Of a stretch of DNA of 64,000 nt, positions 8,774-17,705 are shown in pieces (positions within the stretch are counted from its first letter, which is position 1; each line of letters opens with the position of its first letter). A program made the translations under genes and the position numbers. The DNA comes from Allobosea sp. ASV33 (GTDB lineage: Bacteria > Pseudomonadota > Alphaproteobacteria > Rhizobiales > Beijerinckiaceae). The DNA is taken from assembly GCF_016428755.1 (NCBI RefSeq), contig NZ_JAELTI010000007.1:1-64000 (forward strand), in the 5' to 3' direction. The notes under the pieces are model-generated. The model searched no databases, was not told the DNA's origin, and saw nothing but the letters and a program-made list of their open reading frames with translations.

Positions 8774-9901
8774 TCAGTGGGTGGTGGCGAAACGGGCGAT
8801 GCCGAGGCCGTCGATCGGCACGTTCGAACGGCCGGTCGCGATGATCTCGGCCATGACGGCGCCGGCACCGGGCCCAAGCTGGAAGCCATGGGCCGAGAAG
8901 CCGAACTGGTGGTAGACGCCTTCATGCTTCGCGCTCTTGCCGAAGACCGGCAGGTCGTCCGGCATGCGCGCCTCGATGCCGGCCCAGGCGCGCACGATCG
9001 GTGCGCCCCGCATGATCGGGAAGAGATCCCAGACCGTGCCGGCGCTGATCGCGAGCTTGCGCCAGTCGAGCAGCGTGACGTTCTCGTCGCGCAAGGGCGT
9101 TCCGAGATGGCCGCCGCCGATCAGAACCGTGCCGTTGTCGAACTGCTTGAAGGAGAGTTTTCGCCCGCGCAGGATCACCACCGGCTTGATGAAGGCCGGC
9201 AATGGCGCCGTGATCATCAGCATCGGAGCGATAACCGAGAGCGGCACTGGCTCGCCGAGATCGGCGGCGATGCGGTCGGCCCAGGCCCCGGCGGCATTGA
9301 CGATGCGGGGTGCGAGGAATGCGCCGGCATCGGTGACGACGCGCCAGTTCGGCCCGTCCCGCTCGACCTTGGTGACGCGCACGCCCTCGCGGATGGTCAC
9401 GCCGAGGCTTTCGGCCTTGCGCTTGAAGGCCTGTGTGGCGCGCAAGGGGATCGCGGCGCCGTCGCGGCGCGAGATCACGCCGCCCGGGCAAGTCTCGGAG
9501 ACGGCCGGGACGATCTCGCGCAATTCCTTGGCGTCGATCATCTCCTCGTGGTGGAAGCCGCGCAGCGTCAGGTCGGCGACGCGGGCGCGGCAGCCCTCCA
9601 GATCGGCCTCGTCCTCGGCGACCAGTACCTGCCCGTCGCTGGTGAAGCCGCAATCGTCGTCGACCAGCTCGGCGATGTTGTGCCAGAGCGCCATCGAGGC
9701 GTTGGAGAGCGGGATTTCCGCGACATGGCGGGCGAGCTGACGCACGCCGCCGGCATTGACGCCGGAGGCATGACGCCCGGCATGATCCTTCTCGATCAGG
9801 ATCACCGAGAGCCCGCGCATGGCGCAGTGCATGGCGGTCGAGCAGCCATGGATGCCGCCGCCGATGACGATGACATCGGCGCTGCGGGCCTCCCTGGTCA
9901 T
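8774..9901 (-). CDS. FAD-dependent oxidoreductase, DAO family (beta subunit type)
   Basis: The 375-residue protein starts with the dinucleotide-binding motif VIVIGGGIHGCSTAMHCAMRG and an acidic end of the second strand (LIEKD), then the DAO/SoxB fold. It resembles beta subunits of heteromeric sarcosine, opine, D-hydroxyproline or HcnC-type dehydrogenases. Its ATG overlaps the stop of the alpha-subunit gene at 9898-11352, which itself overlaps the 2Fe-2S gene. The three would form an alpha-beta-gamma enzyme oxidising an N-substituted or D-amino acid at the cytoplasmic side. The exact substrate is not resolvable from sequence. Confidence 0.85.
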   Translation of the reverse strand: MTREARSADVIVIGGGIHGCSTAMHCAMRGLSVILIEKDHAGRHASGVNAGGVRQLARHVAEIPLSNASMALWHNIAELVDDDCGFTSDGQVLVAEDEADLEGCRARVADLTLRGFHHEEMIDAKELREIVPAVSETCPGGVISRRDGAAIPLRATQAFKRKAESLGVTIREGVRVTKVERDGPNWRVVTDAGAFLAPRIVNAAGAWADRIAADLGEPVPLSVIAPMLMITAPLPAFIKPVVILRGRKLSFKQFDNGTVLIGGGHLGTPLRDENVTLLDWRKLAISAGTVWDLFPIMRGAPIVRAWAGIEARMPDDLPVFGKSAKHEGVYHQFGFSAHGFQLGPGAGAVMAEIIATGRSNVPIDGLGIARFATTH

Positions 9902-11352
9902 CGGACGACCGCCTTAACCGAGGCTTCTGTCTGCGGCAGGGCCGCGAGTTCGGCCAGCGTCACCGGCTTGATCGGCGGGCGCAGGCGGTAATAGCCGGTT
10001 TCGGCCGGGGTCGTGCCGCGTGTTTCGGCGATCAATTCGACCACGGTCGGGCCGCAGAGGCGTCCTTGGCAGGTGCCCATGCCGCAGCGCAGGAAGGCCT
10101 TCATCTGGTTGGGGCCGGTGACGCCGAGGCGGCTGGCCGCGTCGCGGATCTGGCCCGCCGTGACCTCCTCGCAGCGGCAGACGATGGTCTCGTCCTTCGG
10201 TGGTGCCAGGAATTGCGGCGCCGGCTTGTAGAGCAGGTCGAGGAAGCGGCGACCGCGCAGCTTCTTATCCAGTTCGGCGCGGATCGGAGCGGCCTGCCGG
10301 TCACGCTCGGCCTCGTTCAATTTGCCGAGCTGCGAGGCCGCCCCGAAGGCCGCGATCTCGCCGCGTAGCGCCGCGCTTTCCGCGCCACCGATGCCGGCAC
10401 CGTCCCCGGCGATGGCGATGCCGGGCACGGTGGAGGCGAACCAGGCATCGACGCGCGGCACCCAGGCGTGCTGCTCCCCATCGAAATCATGGGCGCAGCC
10501 GGCGGCATTGGAGAAGTTGACGCTGGGTATCACGCCTTGGTGCAGCAGCAGCGTGTCGCAGGCGATCGTGCCGGTACGGCCGCCTTGTTCGAACTGGACC
10601 GTTGCCAGCTTCCCTTCGCCGGTCGCCGTCAGGCTGGTCACCCCGGAGACGAAGCGGAGCTTGCGCCGCGCGGCCAGCATCAGCTTCAGGCCCTTGGCGA
10701 GATAGGGCGAGCGCAGAAAATCCGGGATGGCACCGAGCGACTTGGACCAATTGGCCGACGGCGTCGTGTCGAGCACCGCGGCGATCTGGCAGCCGGCGGC
10801 CGCGAGCTGGCCTGCCAGCAGGTAGAGCAGCGGGCCGCAGCCGGCGACGACGGTGCGTCCAGACGGAATGGCGCCGGCAGATTTCAGCGCGATCTGGGCG
10901 GCGCCGGCCGTCATCACGCCGGGCAGGGTCCAGCCGGGGATCGGGAAGGGGCGTTCCTGCGCGCCGGTGGCGAGGATCACCTGTTTCGCGCCGATGATGC
11001 GGGCCTTGCCGTCGAGCGAGAGGCCGAGCTCGAAAGTGCCGGGCGCGGTCTCGTCCGGGCCGATCGACCAGACGGTACAGCGCGAAGCGTAAGCCGCTTG
11101 CGAGCGCTCGAAGCGCGCGACGATGTCGGCGCCGCGCCAATAATCCTCGCCGAGGATGGCGCGGTTCTTCACCGGCGTCGTGGTGACGGCGCGGTAGATC
11201 TGGCCACCGGGCGCCGGGTTCTCGTCGGCGAGCAGGACGGAGAGGCCGAGCTCGGCAGCGCGGGCGGCGGCGGAGAGGCCGGCCGGGCCGGCGCCGACGA
11301 CGACGAGGTCATAGCTCTCGGCGAGCTGTTCGATGCTGGCGATCGGAATCAT
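9898..11352 (-). CDS. FAD/NAD(P) oxidoreductase with BFD-like [2Fe-2S] domain (alpha subunit, HcnB/OoxA type)
   Basis: The ATG at 11352 gives 484 residues. The N-terminal FAD motif is LVVVGAGPAGLSAAARAAEL, followed by DENPAPGGQIYR. A second nucleotide-binding region lies in the middle (GAIPSGRTVVAGCGPLLYLL). The C-terminal part carries four cysteines in the BFD-like arrangement: CRCEEVTAGQI, then FLRCGMGTCQGRLCGP. This architecture is typical of alpha subunits of hydrogen cyanide synthase, octopine/nopaline oxidase and D-hydroxyproline dehydrogenase. It is coupled by overlap to the small 2Fe-2S gene upstream and the DAO subunit downstream. Confidence 0.88.
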   Translation of the reverse strand: MIPIASIEQLAESYDLVVVGAGPAGLSAAARAAELGLSVLLADENPAPGGQIYRAVTTTPVKNRAILGEDYWRGADIVARFERSQAAYASRCTVWSIGPDETAPGTFELGLSLDGKARIIGAKQVILATGAQERPFPIPGWTLPGVMTAGAAQIALKSAGAIPSGRTVVAGCGPLLYLLAGQLAAAGCQIAAVLDTTPSANWSKSLGAIPDFLRSPYLAKGLKLMLAARRKLRFVSGVTSLTATGEGKLATVQFEQGGRTGTIACDTLLLHQGVIPSVNFSNAAGCAHDFDGEQHAWVPRVDAWFASTVPGIAIAGDGAGIGGAESAALRGEIAAFGAASQLGKLNEAERDRQAAPIRAELDKKLRGRRFLDLLYKPAPQFLAPPKDETIVCRCEEVTAGQIRDAASRLGVTGPNQMKAFLRCGMGTCQGRLCGPTVVELIAETRGTTPAETGYYRLRPPIKPVTLAELAALPQTEASVKAVVR

Positions 11353-11657
11353 TCCGCGGCCTCCGTGAGATGACGGCGGCCATGCTGGGTCTCGATGCGC
11401 ATGCCCTCCGCGAGCGGGACGAGGCAGCCCTGCCGGTTGCCAATGCCGTCGATGACGACGAGGCAGTCGAAGCAGACGCCCATCAGGCAATAGGGCGCGC
11501 GCGGGGTGTCGGAGACCGGCGTCTCGCGGCAGGCGACGATGCCGTTCGTGAGCAGGGCCGTGGCGACCGTGTCGCCCGCGCGGGCCGTCATCGGCCGGCC
11601 GTCGAAGGTGAAGCTCAGCGCCCCGCGGGCGGCAAGGTCAGCTATGGGCCGGAACAT
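11349..11657 (-). CDS. Small (2Fe-2S)-binding dehydrogenase subunit (gamma, HcnA type)
   Basis: The protein has 102 residues. Cysteines at 57, 62, 65 and 78 form the C-x4-C-x2-C-x12-C plant-ferredoxin pattern within YCLMGVCFDCLVVIDG. The N-terminus (LSFTFDGRPMTARAGDTVATALL) matches the short 2Fe-2S subunits of HcnA and of the N-terminal part of sarcosine oxidase alpha. It would pass electrons between the FAD subunits and the respiratory chain. Its start overlaps the end of the preceding DAO gene by 20 bp and its stop overlaps the alpha gene by 4 bp. Confidence 0.88.
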   Translation of the reverse strand: MFRPIADLAARGALSFTFDGRPMTARAGDTVATALLTNGIVACRETPVSDTPRAPYCLMGVCFDCLVVIDGIGNRQGCLVPLAEGMRIETQHGRRHLTEAAE

Positions 11658-12765
11658 GGAACCTCCGTGCGGTGAAGCTCGCGACGCTCTCGGGCAAGGT
11701 GCCGGCGAGGATCGCGGGAGCGAGCGTCAGGGCATGATTGGCGGCAAGCGTCACGCCGGAATGGCAGGTAACGACGAAAGCGCCGGGATGGGTCTGCGAC
11801 TGGTCGTAGATCGGGAAGCCGTCGGGGCTCATCACGCGCAGCGCCGACCAGGTGCGGACGACGTTGAGGCCGGCGAGGCGCGGGAACATCTTCACGGCGC
11901 GTTCCGCCATGGTCGAGAGGATCGGCTGGCCGACGACGGTGTCGAAGCCGCGGTCCTCCTGGCTGTCGCCGATCATGACGCCGCCCTCGTCGGTCTGGCG
12001 AACGGTGACCATCGGGTTGTGCAGGAAGGGTTCGGTCTTCTCTGTGACGATGATCTGGCCCTTGCTTGGCTTCACCGGGGCGTCGAGCCCGACCATCGGG
12101 GCGAGGCGCGCATTGCCGAGCCCGGCGCAGAGCACGATCTTGCCGGCGCGCATCTCGCCCCAGGGGCCGGTGATGGCGAATCCGCCGTCCTTGGGCACGA
12201 TGCTCTCGACCGGGCTGTTCGGGCGGTAGTCGACGCCGCGCCGGACCGTCGCCTCGCGCAGCGCCCGGAACAGCTTCAGCGAGTTCACATGGCCGTCGAG
12301 CGGAGAATAGAGCGAGCCGACCACGTCCTTGCCGATCGCGGGCAGGCGTCGCTTGGTCTCCGCATGGTCGAGCACTTCATACGGGAAATCGGTTAGCGGC
12401 CGGCTGTTATGGAGCCGGCGCATCGCGTCGACGCGCTTGTCGAGTTCCTCCTCCGAAAGGCAGAGCATGAAGCCGCCGGGCTGGCTATGGGCGACGTCGA
12501 TCCCGGTCTCGCCGGCAAGCGAAGCGGCCAATTCGTGCCAGCTATCGGCGGAGCGGCGCGACCAGAGCGCGTAATCGGGCATGCCGAAGCCCTTGGACTG
12601 CACCCAGACCAACGCGAAATTGCCGCGCGAGGCCCGGAAGGCTGTGTCGCCTTCGTCGAGGATCGCGACCTTCGCGCCGTTGCGGGCGAGGCCGAGCGCG
12701 ATGGCGCCGCCGACCACGCCGCCGCCGATCACGGCGACATCGGGTTCTGTGGACATGGTGGGCAC
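11638..12765 (-). CDS. FAD-dependent oxidoreductase, DAO family (second copy)
   Basis: About 372-375 residues. The FAD motif VAVIGGGVVGGAIALGLARNGAKVAILDEGD lies at the N-terminus. The GTG at 12765 has an AAAGG ribosome site 9 bp upstream; an ATG at 12756 is the alternative start. It is a second DAO-type subunit in the same operon as the one at 8774-9901, but the two differ throughout. It may be an alternative catalytic subunit or a separate glycine/sarcosine-oxidase-like enzyme acting on the imported compound. It sits directly behind the inner permease gene, 5 bp away. Confidence 0.84.
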   Translation of the reverse strand: MPTMSTEPDVAVIGGGVVGGAIALGLARNGAKVAILDEGDTAFRASRGNFALVWVQSKGFGMPDYALWSRRSADSWHELAASLAGETGIDVAHSQPGGFMLCLSEEELDKRVDAMRRLHNSRPLTDFPYEVLDHAETKRRLPAIGKDVVGSLYSPLDGHVNSLKLFRALREATVRRGVDYRPNSPVESIVPKDGGFAITGPWGEMRAGKIVLCAGLGNARLAPMVGLDAPVKPSKGQIIVTEKTEPFLHNPMVTVRQTDEGGVMIGDSQEDRGFDTVVGQPILSTMAERAVKMFPRLAGLNVVRTWSALRVMSPDGFPIYDQSQTHPGAFVVTCHSGVTLAANHALTLAPAILAGTLPESVASFTARRFHVPAHS

Positions 12766-12770
12766 GAGAA

Positions 12771-13571
12771 TCAGCCTTTCCCGGTTCCGACGAACAGCCG
12801 ATCGAGCCCGAAGAGCCTGTCCAGCGCCATCAGCAGGATGGCGGTTAGGGCGATCAGGCAGGCGGAGACGGCTGCGATGAGCGGGTCGATATTGTCCTGG
12901 ATGTAGAGGAACATCCGGACGGGAAGTGTGGTGGTGGCGGGCGAGGCGATGAAGACGGTCATCGTCACCTCGTCGAAGGAGTTGATCGCGGCGAGCAGCC
13001 AGCCGGAGACGACGCCCGGCAGGATCAGCGGCAGCGTCACGCGACGGAAGACCACGGCCGGGCTCGCGCCGAGCGAGATCGCGGCATGCTCGATGCGCCG
13101 GTCGATGCCGTAGGAGGCGGCGAGCACGAGCCTGAGCGCGAAGGGGATGATCACGATGATATGGCTCAGCACCAGCCCGAGGAAGGTCCCGGAGAGGCCG
13201 ATCTGCGTGAAGAAGCGCAGGAAGGCGATGCCCAGGACGACATGGGGGACCATCAGCGGCGACATGAACAGGGCGGTCATCGCCTCGCGTCCGGGGAAGC
13301 GGTAGCGGGCGATGGCGAGCGCGGCCGGGACGGCCAATCCGATCGCGACGGTCGAGGAAAGTGCCGCCAGCCAGAGCGAGTCGCGAAAGGCGCGCAGGAA
13401 CTCGGGATAGTCGAGGATCGCCCTGAACCAGCGCAGGCTCCAGACGCGGCCGGGCAGCGAGAGATAACCCTCCGGCGTGAAGGCGACGAGGCAGACCACG
13501 ACCAGCGGCGCCAGCATGAAGACGACGAAGAGCGTGTGGAACAGGATCGCGAGGGGGCCGTTGCGGCTCAT
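12771..13571 (-). CDS. ABC permease, PotC type
   Basis: The 266-residue membrane protein has about six helices and the EAA-type loop HAAISLGASPAVVFRRVTLPLILPGV. This type is found in polyamine, opine and related importers. It overlaps the PotB-like gene by 4 bp. With the ATPase at 14431-15474 and the binding protein at 15627-16661 it forms one complete importer. Substrate specificity follows the binding protein and is unknown; the enzymes downstream suggest an amino-acid derivative or opine. Confidence 0.9.
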   Translation of the reverse strand: MSRNGPLAILFHTLFVVFMLAPLVVVCLVAFTPEGYLSLPGRVWSLRWFRAILDYPEFLRAFRDSLWLAALSSTVAIGLAVPAALAIARYRFPGREAMTALFMSPLMVPHVVLGIAFLRFFTQIGLSGTFLGLVLSHIIVIIPFALRLVLAASYGIDRRIEHAAISLGASPAVVFRRVTLPLILPGVVSGWLLAAINSFDEVTMTVFIASPATTTLPVRMFLYIQDNIDPLIAAVSACLIALTAILLMALDRLFGLDRLFVGTGKG

Positions 13572-14434
13572 TCGAACACCTGTGAGTAGCGGCGCTCGAC
13601 CAACCGGTTGGTGCCGACGGTGAGGATCACCAGCGCGGCGAGCAGCAGCACGGCGACGGCGGCACCGAGCGGCCAGTTCAGCGTGTTGAGGAACTCGTCA
13701 TAGGCCAGCGTCGCCGCGACCTTGAGCCGCCTGCCGCCGATGATGGCGGGGGAAGCGAAGGCGCTCGCCGCCAGCGCGAAGACAATGACCCCGCCCGAGA
13801 GGATGCCCGGCACGATCTGTGGCAGGATCACGCGCCGCCAGATCGTCAGGCGGGAGGCGCCGAGCGAGAGCGCGGCGTTCTCGATCTGCGGATCGAGCCG
13901 CTGCAGCGAGGCCCAGACTGCGAGGATCATCAGGGGGATCAGCACATGGACGAGCGCGATCACCACGCCGGTCTCGGTGAACATGAATTCGAGCGGCTGG
14001 CCGATCAGGCCGAGCGCCATCAGCCCACGGTTGACCAGCCCGTTGGAGCCCAGCAGCAACGCCCAGCCGAGCGTGCGCGCCACCACAGAGACCAGCAAGG
14101 GCCCGAGGATCGCGAGCAGGCAGAGGCCGCGCCAGGCCGGCGACATCCGGTTGAGGATATAGGCCTCGGGCACGCCGATCAGGATCGCGAACAGCGTCAC
14201 CAGCACGGAGATGCGCAAGGTGCGCAGGAAGACTTCGAGGAAATAGCTGTCGCTGAAGATCTCGCGGAAGTTCTTCAGGGTGAACTCGGCGACGATGCCC
14301 TTGTACTGGCCCCAGTCGTAGAACGCGAGCAGTACGGTCATGCCGAGCGGAATGATGACGAGGGCGAGGAAGACGGCGAGCGCAGGCCCCGTCAGCCAAT
14401 AGGGGGTCGTGCGGGCGGAGGCGTCCGGGCTCAT
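13568..14434 (-). CDS. ABC permease, PotB type
   Basis: The 288-residue membrane protein opens with a cytoplasmic segment and then ALAVFLALVIIPLGMTVLLA as first helix. The ATPase-contacting loop is ENAALSLGASRLTIWRRVIL. It is the first permease of the pair and shares 4-bp overlaps with the ATPase gene on one side and the PotC-like gene on the other, indicating tight translational coupling within the operon. Confidence 0.9.
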   Translation of the reverse strand: MSPDASARTTPYWLTGPALAVFLALVIIPLGMTVLLAFYDWGQYKGIVAEFTLKNFREIFSDSYFLEVFLRTLRISVLVTLFAILIGVPEAYILNRMSPAWRGLCLLAILGPLLVSVVARTLGWALLLGSNGLVNRGLMALGLIGQPLEFMFTETGVVIALVHVLIPLMILAVWASLQRLDPQIENAALSLGASRLTIWRRVILPQIVPGILSGGVIVFALAASAFASPAIIGGRRLKVAATLAYDEFLNTLNWPLGAAVAVLLLAALVILTVGTNRLVERRYSQVFE

Positions 14435-15474
14435 GCGCCTATCCCTTCCGCCAGCAGCGCGGCATCGCCCGGGCCGAAGCTCAGCTTCACGCTCTCGCCT
14501 TCTTCGGGAACCGGCGTGCCGTCATTGTGCCGGATCAGGGTGACCGGGCCGGCGGCGCTTTCGGCGGTCAGCAGCCAATGCGCGCCCTGGAAGACGCGTG
14601 AGGCGATGCGGGCGCTGAAGCCCGGCGCGCCATCGGCCGCGAAGCCGAGGCGCTCGGGGCGGACGGCGATGCGCAGCGCGCCAGAAGTGGCGCCGGCGAG
14701 CGGTACGGACAAGGTTTCGATCGCGACACGGCCGCTTCCGTCACCGGTTGCCGTCAGGACATTGGTCTTCCCGAGGAAATTCGCGACGAAGGCGGTGTCG
14801 GGCGCGCCATAGACGGCGTCGGGTGCGCCGATCTGCTCGACGCGGCCGCGATTCATCACGACGATGCGGTCGGACAGCGCCATCGCCTCGTGCTGGTCAT
14901 GGGTGACGAGGATCGTGGTCGTGCCGATCGAGCGCTGGATCTGGCGCAGTTCGCCTTGCATCTCCTCGCGCAGCTTGGCGTCGAGATTGGAGAGGGGCTC
15001 GTCGAGCAGTAGCAGGGACGGCCTGATGACCAGCGCGCGGGCGAGCGCGACGCGCTGCTGCTGGCCGCCGGACATGCGGCGGGGATAGCGTTCCTCGAAA
15101 CCCTTGAGTCCGACCAGCGCCATCGCCTCCAGCGTGCGCTTCTCGCGTTCCGCCTTCTCGACGCCGCGCATTTCCAGCCCGAAGGCGATGTTCTGCGCCA
15201 CGGTCATATGCGGAAAGAGCGCATAGCTCTGGAAGACGATGCCGAGGCCGCGCTTGTTGGGCGCGATGCCTCCGAGATCGCCGCCGTCGAGCAGGATGCG
15301 GCCGCGATCGACCGGCACGAAGCCGGCGATCATCTGCAACGTCGTGGTCTTGCCGCAACCGGAAGGGCCGAGCAGCGAGATGAATTCGCCGCGCGCGACC
15401 GAAAGGTCGAGCCCCTCGACGGCAACCGCCGCGCCGTAGGACTTGCCGAGGCCTTCGAGAACGAGATGGGACAT
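14431..15474 (-). CDS. ABC transporter ATP-binding protein, PotA type
   Basis: The ATG at 15474 gives 347 residues; the open frame upstream runs into an intergenic repeat and is not part of the gene. Motifs are GPSGCGKTTTLQMIAG (Walker A), MSGGQQQRVALARAL (signature), LLLLDEPLSNLDAKLRE (Walker B and D-loop) and LVTHDQHEAMALSD (H-loop). A TOBE-like C-terminal region of about 100 residues follows. It energises the importer of polyamine/opine type encoded by its neighbours. Confidence 0.92.
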   Translation of the reverse strand: MSHLVLEGLGKSYGAAVAVEGLDLSVARGEFISLLGPSGCGKTTTLQMIAGFVPVDRGRILLDGGDLGGIAPNKRGLGIVFQSYALFPHMTVAQNIAFGLEMRGVEKAEREKRTLEAMALVGLKGFEERYPRRMSGGQQQRVALARALVIRPSLLLLDEPLSNLDAKLREEMQGELRQIQRSIGTTTILVTHDQHEAMALSDRIVVMNRGRVEQIGAPDAVYGAPDTAFVANFLGKTNVLTATGDGSGRVAIETLSVPLAGATSGALRIAVRPERLGFAADGAPGFSARIASRVFQGAHWLLTAESAAGPVTLIRHNDGTPVPEEGESVKLSFGPGDAALLAEGIGA

Positions 15475-15514
15475 GGATTGTTTGCTGGCCTCGTTTGAGG
15501 GCACGGAAACTCCG

Positions 15515-15606
15515 CCGTCATCCCGGGCTTGACCCGGGATCCATCGAAGGGCGTTGCGCTCTACAATGGATTCCGGATCTCCGCTTCGCTTCGTCCGGAA
15601 TGACGG
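15515..15606. repeat. Palindromic intergenic repeat (REP-like doublet)
   Basis: The element begins CCGTCATCCCGGG and ends CCGGAATGACGG. It contains two hairpins. The first has arms ATCCCGGG and CCCGGGAT around CTTGA; the second has arms ATTCCGGA and TCCGGAAT around a loop rich in CGCTTCGCTTCG. A shorter relative with the same CGTCATCCCGGG arm and the same type of loop lies at 62249-62287. It sits between the binding-protein and ATPase genes of one operon, so it may tune relative expression by mRNA stabilisation or partial termination. Confidence 0.8.
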
Positions 15607-15626
15607 AGGTTGAGATCGGAAGGGCC

Positions 15627-16661
15627 TTATCGCTCGATCTCGCGGTTCCAGCGCTTGGTCCATTCCTCGCGCTTCTCGTTGGCGACGTCCCAGTCGACCG
15701 CCTTGAGCGTCTTGACCTGCTCGCCATAGGGCAGGCCCTTCTGCTCATCGGCGGTGAGCGTCACCGTCATGTTGGCGGGGCCGAAGCCGGCGCCCGTCGC
15801 CATCACCTTCTGGATCGGCGGCGACAGCATGTACTGGATGAAGGCATTGGCCTCGGCTGCGTTCTTCGAACCCTCGACCGGGCAGGCGGCGGAACCGAGA
15901 GCGAAGCCGCCTTCCTTGGGATAGACAAACTCCACCGGGAAGCCGGTATCGGCGAGCGCCTTGACTCGGCCCGAGCCCCAGACGCCGAGCACGGCCTGGC
16001 CGCTCTGGAACAACTCGGTCATCTTCGCCGGGGAGGGCTCATAGGCGACGATGTTCGGGTTGATTTCGGTCTTGAAGGCCTTGAAGCCGGGCTCGATATT
16101 CGTCTCGCTGCCGCCGCCGAGCTGCGCCTCGGCGAGCAGCGCATGCAGGCCGTAGGTGTTGTTGATTGGCGGCACGACGATCTTCTTGCCGTAGGTCTTC
16201 GATTTCAGGTCGGCCCAGGAGGTCGGCGCCGGCCATTTGTTCTCGTCGAAGACCTTCTTGTTGTAGAACAGGCCCGAACCGACGAGGCCGAGACCGACCG
16301 CCTTGTTCGACTTGAACTTCATCACCGGCGCCACGTCCTTGTAGACAGGGCCGTCGGTCAGCGTGCCGCAGAAGCCGAGCGCCACAGCCTGATAGGCCGG
16401 GCCATCGTCGACGATCGCGACGTCGATCTGCTGGTTGCCCTTCTGGGCCTGCAATTTGGCGAGCGTATCGGTCGAGTTGCCGGCGACGTATTCGACCTTG
16501 ACGTTGGCCTGCTTCTCGAAGGCCGGGATGACGTCCTTGCGCATTGTCTGTTCGTAGGAGCCGCCATAGCCGGCGACATAGATCGTCTTCTGCTGGGCGA
16601 AAGCGGTGGTTCCGGCGAGTGCGGTTCCGGTGACAAGAGCGAATGTGATGGCGAGCTTCAC
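15627..16661 (-). CDS. Periplasmic binding protein, PotD/spermidine-putrescine type
   Basis: The 344-residue protein opens with a Sec signal peptide (MKLAITFALVTGTALAGTTAFA), then QQKTIYVAGYGGSYEQTMRK, the usual N-terminus of family 1 polyamine/opine/iron-like binding proteins. The segment GLVGSGLFYNKKVFDENKWP is a conserved lobe. It is the first gene of the operon, so it is likely the most expressed. The ligand would be recognised here; association with amino-acid oxidases suggests an N-alkyl or D-amino acid or an opine. Confidence 0.9.
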   Translation of the reverse strand: MKLAITFALVTGTALAGTTAFAQQKTIYVAGYGGSYEQTMRKDVIPAFEKQANVKVEYVAGNSTDTLAKLQAQKGNQQIDVAIVDDGPAYQAVALGFCGTLTDGPVYKDVAPVMKFKSNKAVGLGLVGSGLFYNKKVFDENKWPAPTSWADLKSKTYGKKIVVPPINNTYGLHALLAEAQLGGGSETNIEPGFKAFKTEINPNIVAYEPSPAKMTELFQSGQAVLGVWGSGRVKALADTGFPVEFVYPKEGGFALGSAACPVEGSKNAAEANAFIQYMLSPPIQKVMATGAGFGPANMTVTLTADEQKGLPYGEQVKTLKAVDWDVANEKREEWTKRWNREIER

Positions 16662-16727
16662 GGTATCCCCTCCTCGTTTTCGAGTGATGCCGTTAGGTTC
16701 GGGGCTGATCTGGAACTGGTCAAATCG

Positions 16728-16757
16728 AATGTTTCGTGCAAGCGATGCCGAAATGTT
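16728..16757. promoter_or_regulatory. Candidate LysR-type binding site
   Basis: The divergent 120-bp region between the importer operon and the LysR gene holds an imperfect inverted repeat. TTTCG at 16732-16736 and CGAAA at 16749-16753 are 12 bp apart, with symmetric AA and TT two bases further out. LysR proteins usually bind such interrupted dyads upstream of a divergent target and their own gene. Only position and symmetry support the call. Confidence 0.35.
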
Positions 16758-16781
16758 ATGTCCTGCTCAGGGGGCTTGATC

Positions 16782-17687
16782 ATGCTCAATCCGCGCCAGA
16801 TCGAGGCTTTTCGGACGGTGATCGTGACCGGGGGCGTCACCGCCGCGGCCCAGGCGCTGAACGTCACGCAGCCGGCGGTGACGCGTCTGATCCAGGACCT
16901 GCAATATGCGCTCGGGCTGCCGCTGTTCGTGAAGCGCGGCGCGCGGCTGGTGCCGACGAGCGAGGCGCTGTCGCTCTACCGCGAGGTCGAGCGCCAGTTC
17001 GTCGGGCTGGAGCGCATCGAGAATGCGGCCCGCAACCTGCGCGAGGGGCGGGCCGGTTCGCTGCGGGTCGCGGCGCTGCCGGCCTTCAATGTCGGCTTCC
17101 TGCCGCGGGTCGTCGGGGGCTATCTCAAGCAGAAGCCCGATCTGGAGATCGCGATCTACGGCAGCATCTCCTCGCAGGTCGTGGACTGGGTGACGTCGGG
17201 CTTCTGCGAACTGGGCTTCGCGCAACTGCCCCTCGACTTTCCCGGGATCGATATCGAGATCCTGCCGGCGATGGCGCCGGTCGCCGTGCTGCCGACCGGG
17301 CACCGGCTCGCGGCCAAGGCTGTGCTGGCACCGGAGGATTTCGTCGACGAGCCGTTCATCTCGCTCGAACAGTCGACGCAATTGCGCTACCGCATCGACG
17401 CCCTGTTCTCGGCCCATCGCGTCGCGCGCCAGACCCGGGTCGAGACGCCGCTGTCGATGATCGCCTGCGGTCTGGTCGCAGCCGGGGCGGGGCTTTCGGT
17501 GGTCGATCCGTTCACGGCCGAGGAATATCGCGGCAAGGGCGTCGAGGTGCGCCCGCTCAGGCCGTCTGTGACCTACGATATCGCGATCATCTGGGGCGCC
17601 GGCCGCTTCCGCTCCGCGGTCGCACAGGATTTCGCGGGAACTGTCCGGGCCGCTGCGCTCGATTTCGCCGGAACCGCGGCTGCCTGA
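16782..17687 (+). CDS. LysR-family transcriptional regulator
   Basis: Choosing the ATG at 16782, 7 bp after an AGGGGG ribosome site, gives 301 residues. Residues 1-60 form the LysR winged helix (QIEAFRTVIVTGGVTAAAQA, then NVTQPAVTRLIQDLQYALGL). The rest is a periplasmic-binding-like effector domain. It is divergent from the PotD-type importer and oxidoreductase operon and probably activates it when the imported compound or a product binds. The longer open frame upstream reads through the divergent promoter and is not accepted as coding. Confidence 0.9.
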   Translation: MLNPRQIEAFRTVIVTGGVTAAAQALNVTQPAVTRLIQDLQYALGLPLFVKRGARLVPTSEALSLYREVERQFVGLERIENAARNLREGRAGSLRVAALPAFNVGFLPRVVGGYLKQKPDLEIAIYGSISSQVVDWVTSGFCELGFAQLPLDFPGIDIEILPAMAPVAVLPTGHRLAAKAVLAPEDFVDEPFISLEQSTQLRYRIDALFSAHRVARQTRVETPLSMIACGLVAAGAGLSVVDPFTAEEYRGKGVEVRPLRPSVTYDIAIIWGAGRFRSAVAQDFAGTVRAAALDFAGTAAA

Positions 17688-17705
17688 CAGGGCGAATGGC
17701 CGTCT

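Noticed and set aside
15475-15663. Upstream extension of the PotA-type ATPase
   Set aside because: The extension is translated palindromic repeat plus the end of the binding-protein gene; normal PotA length is reached from the ATG at 15474.
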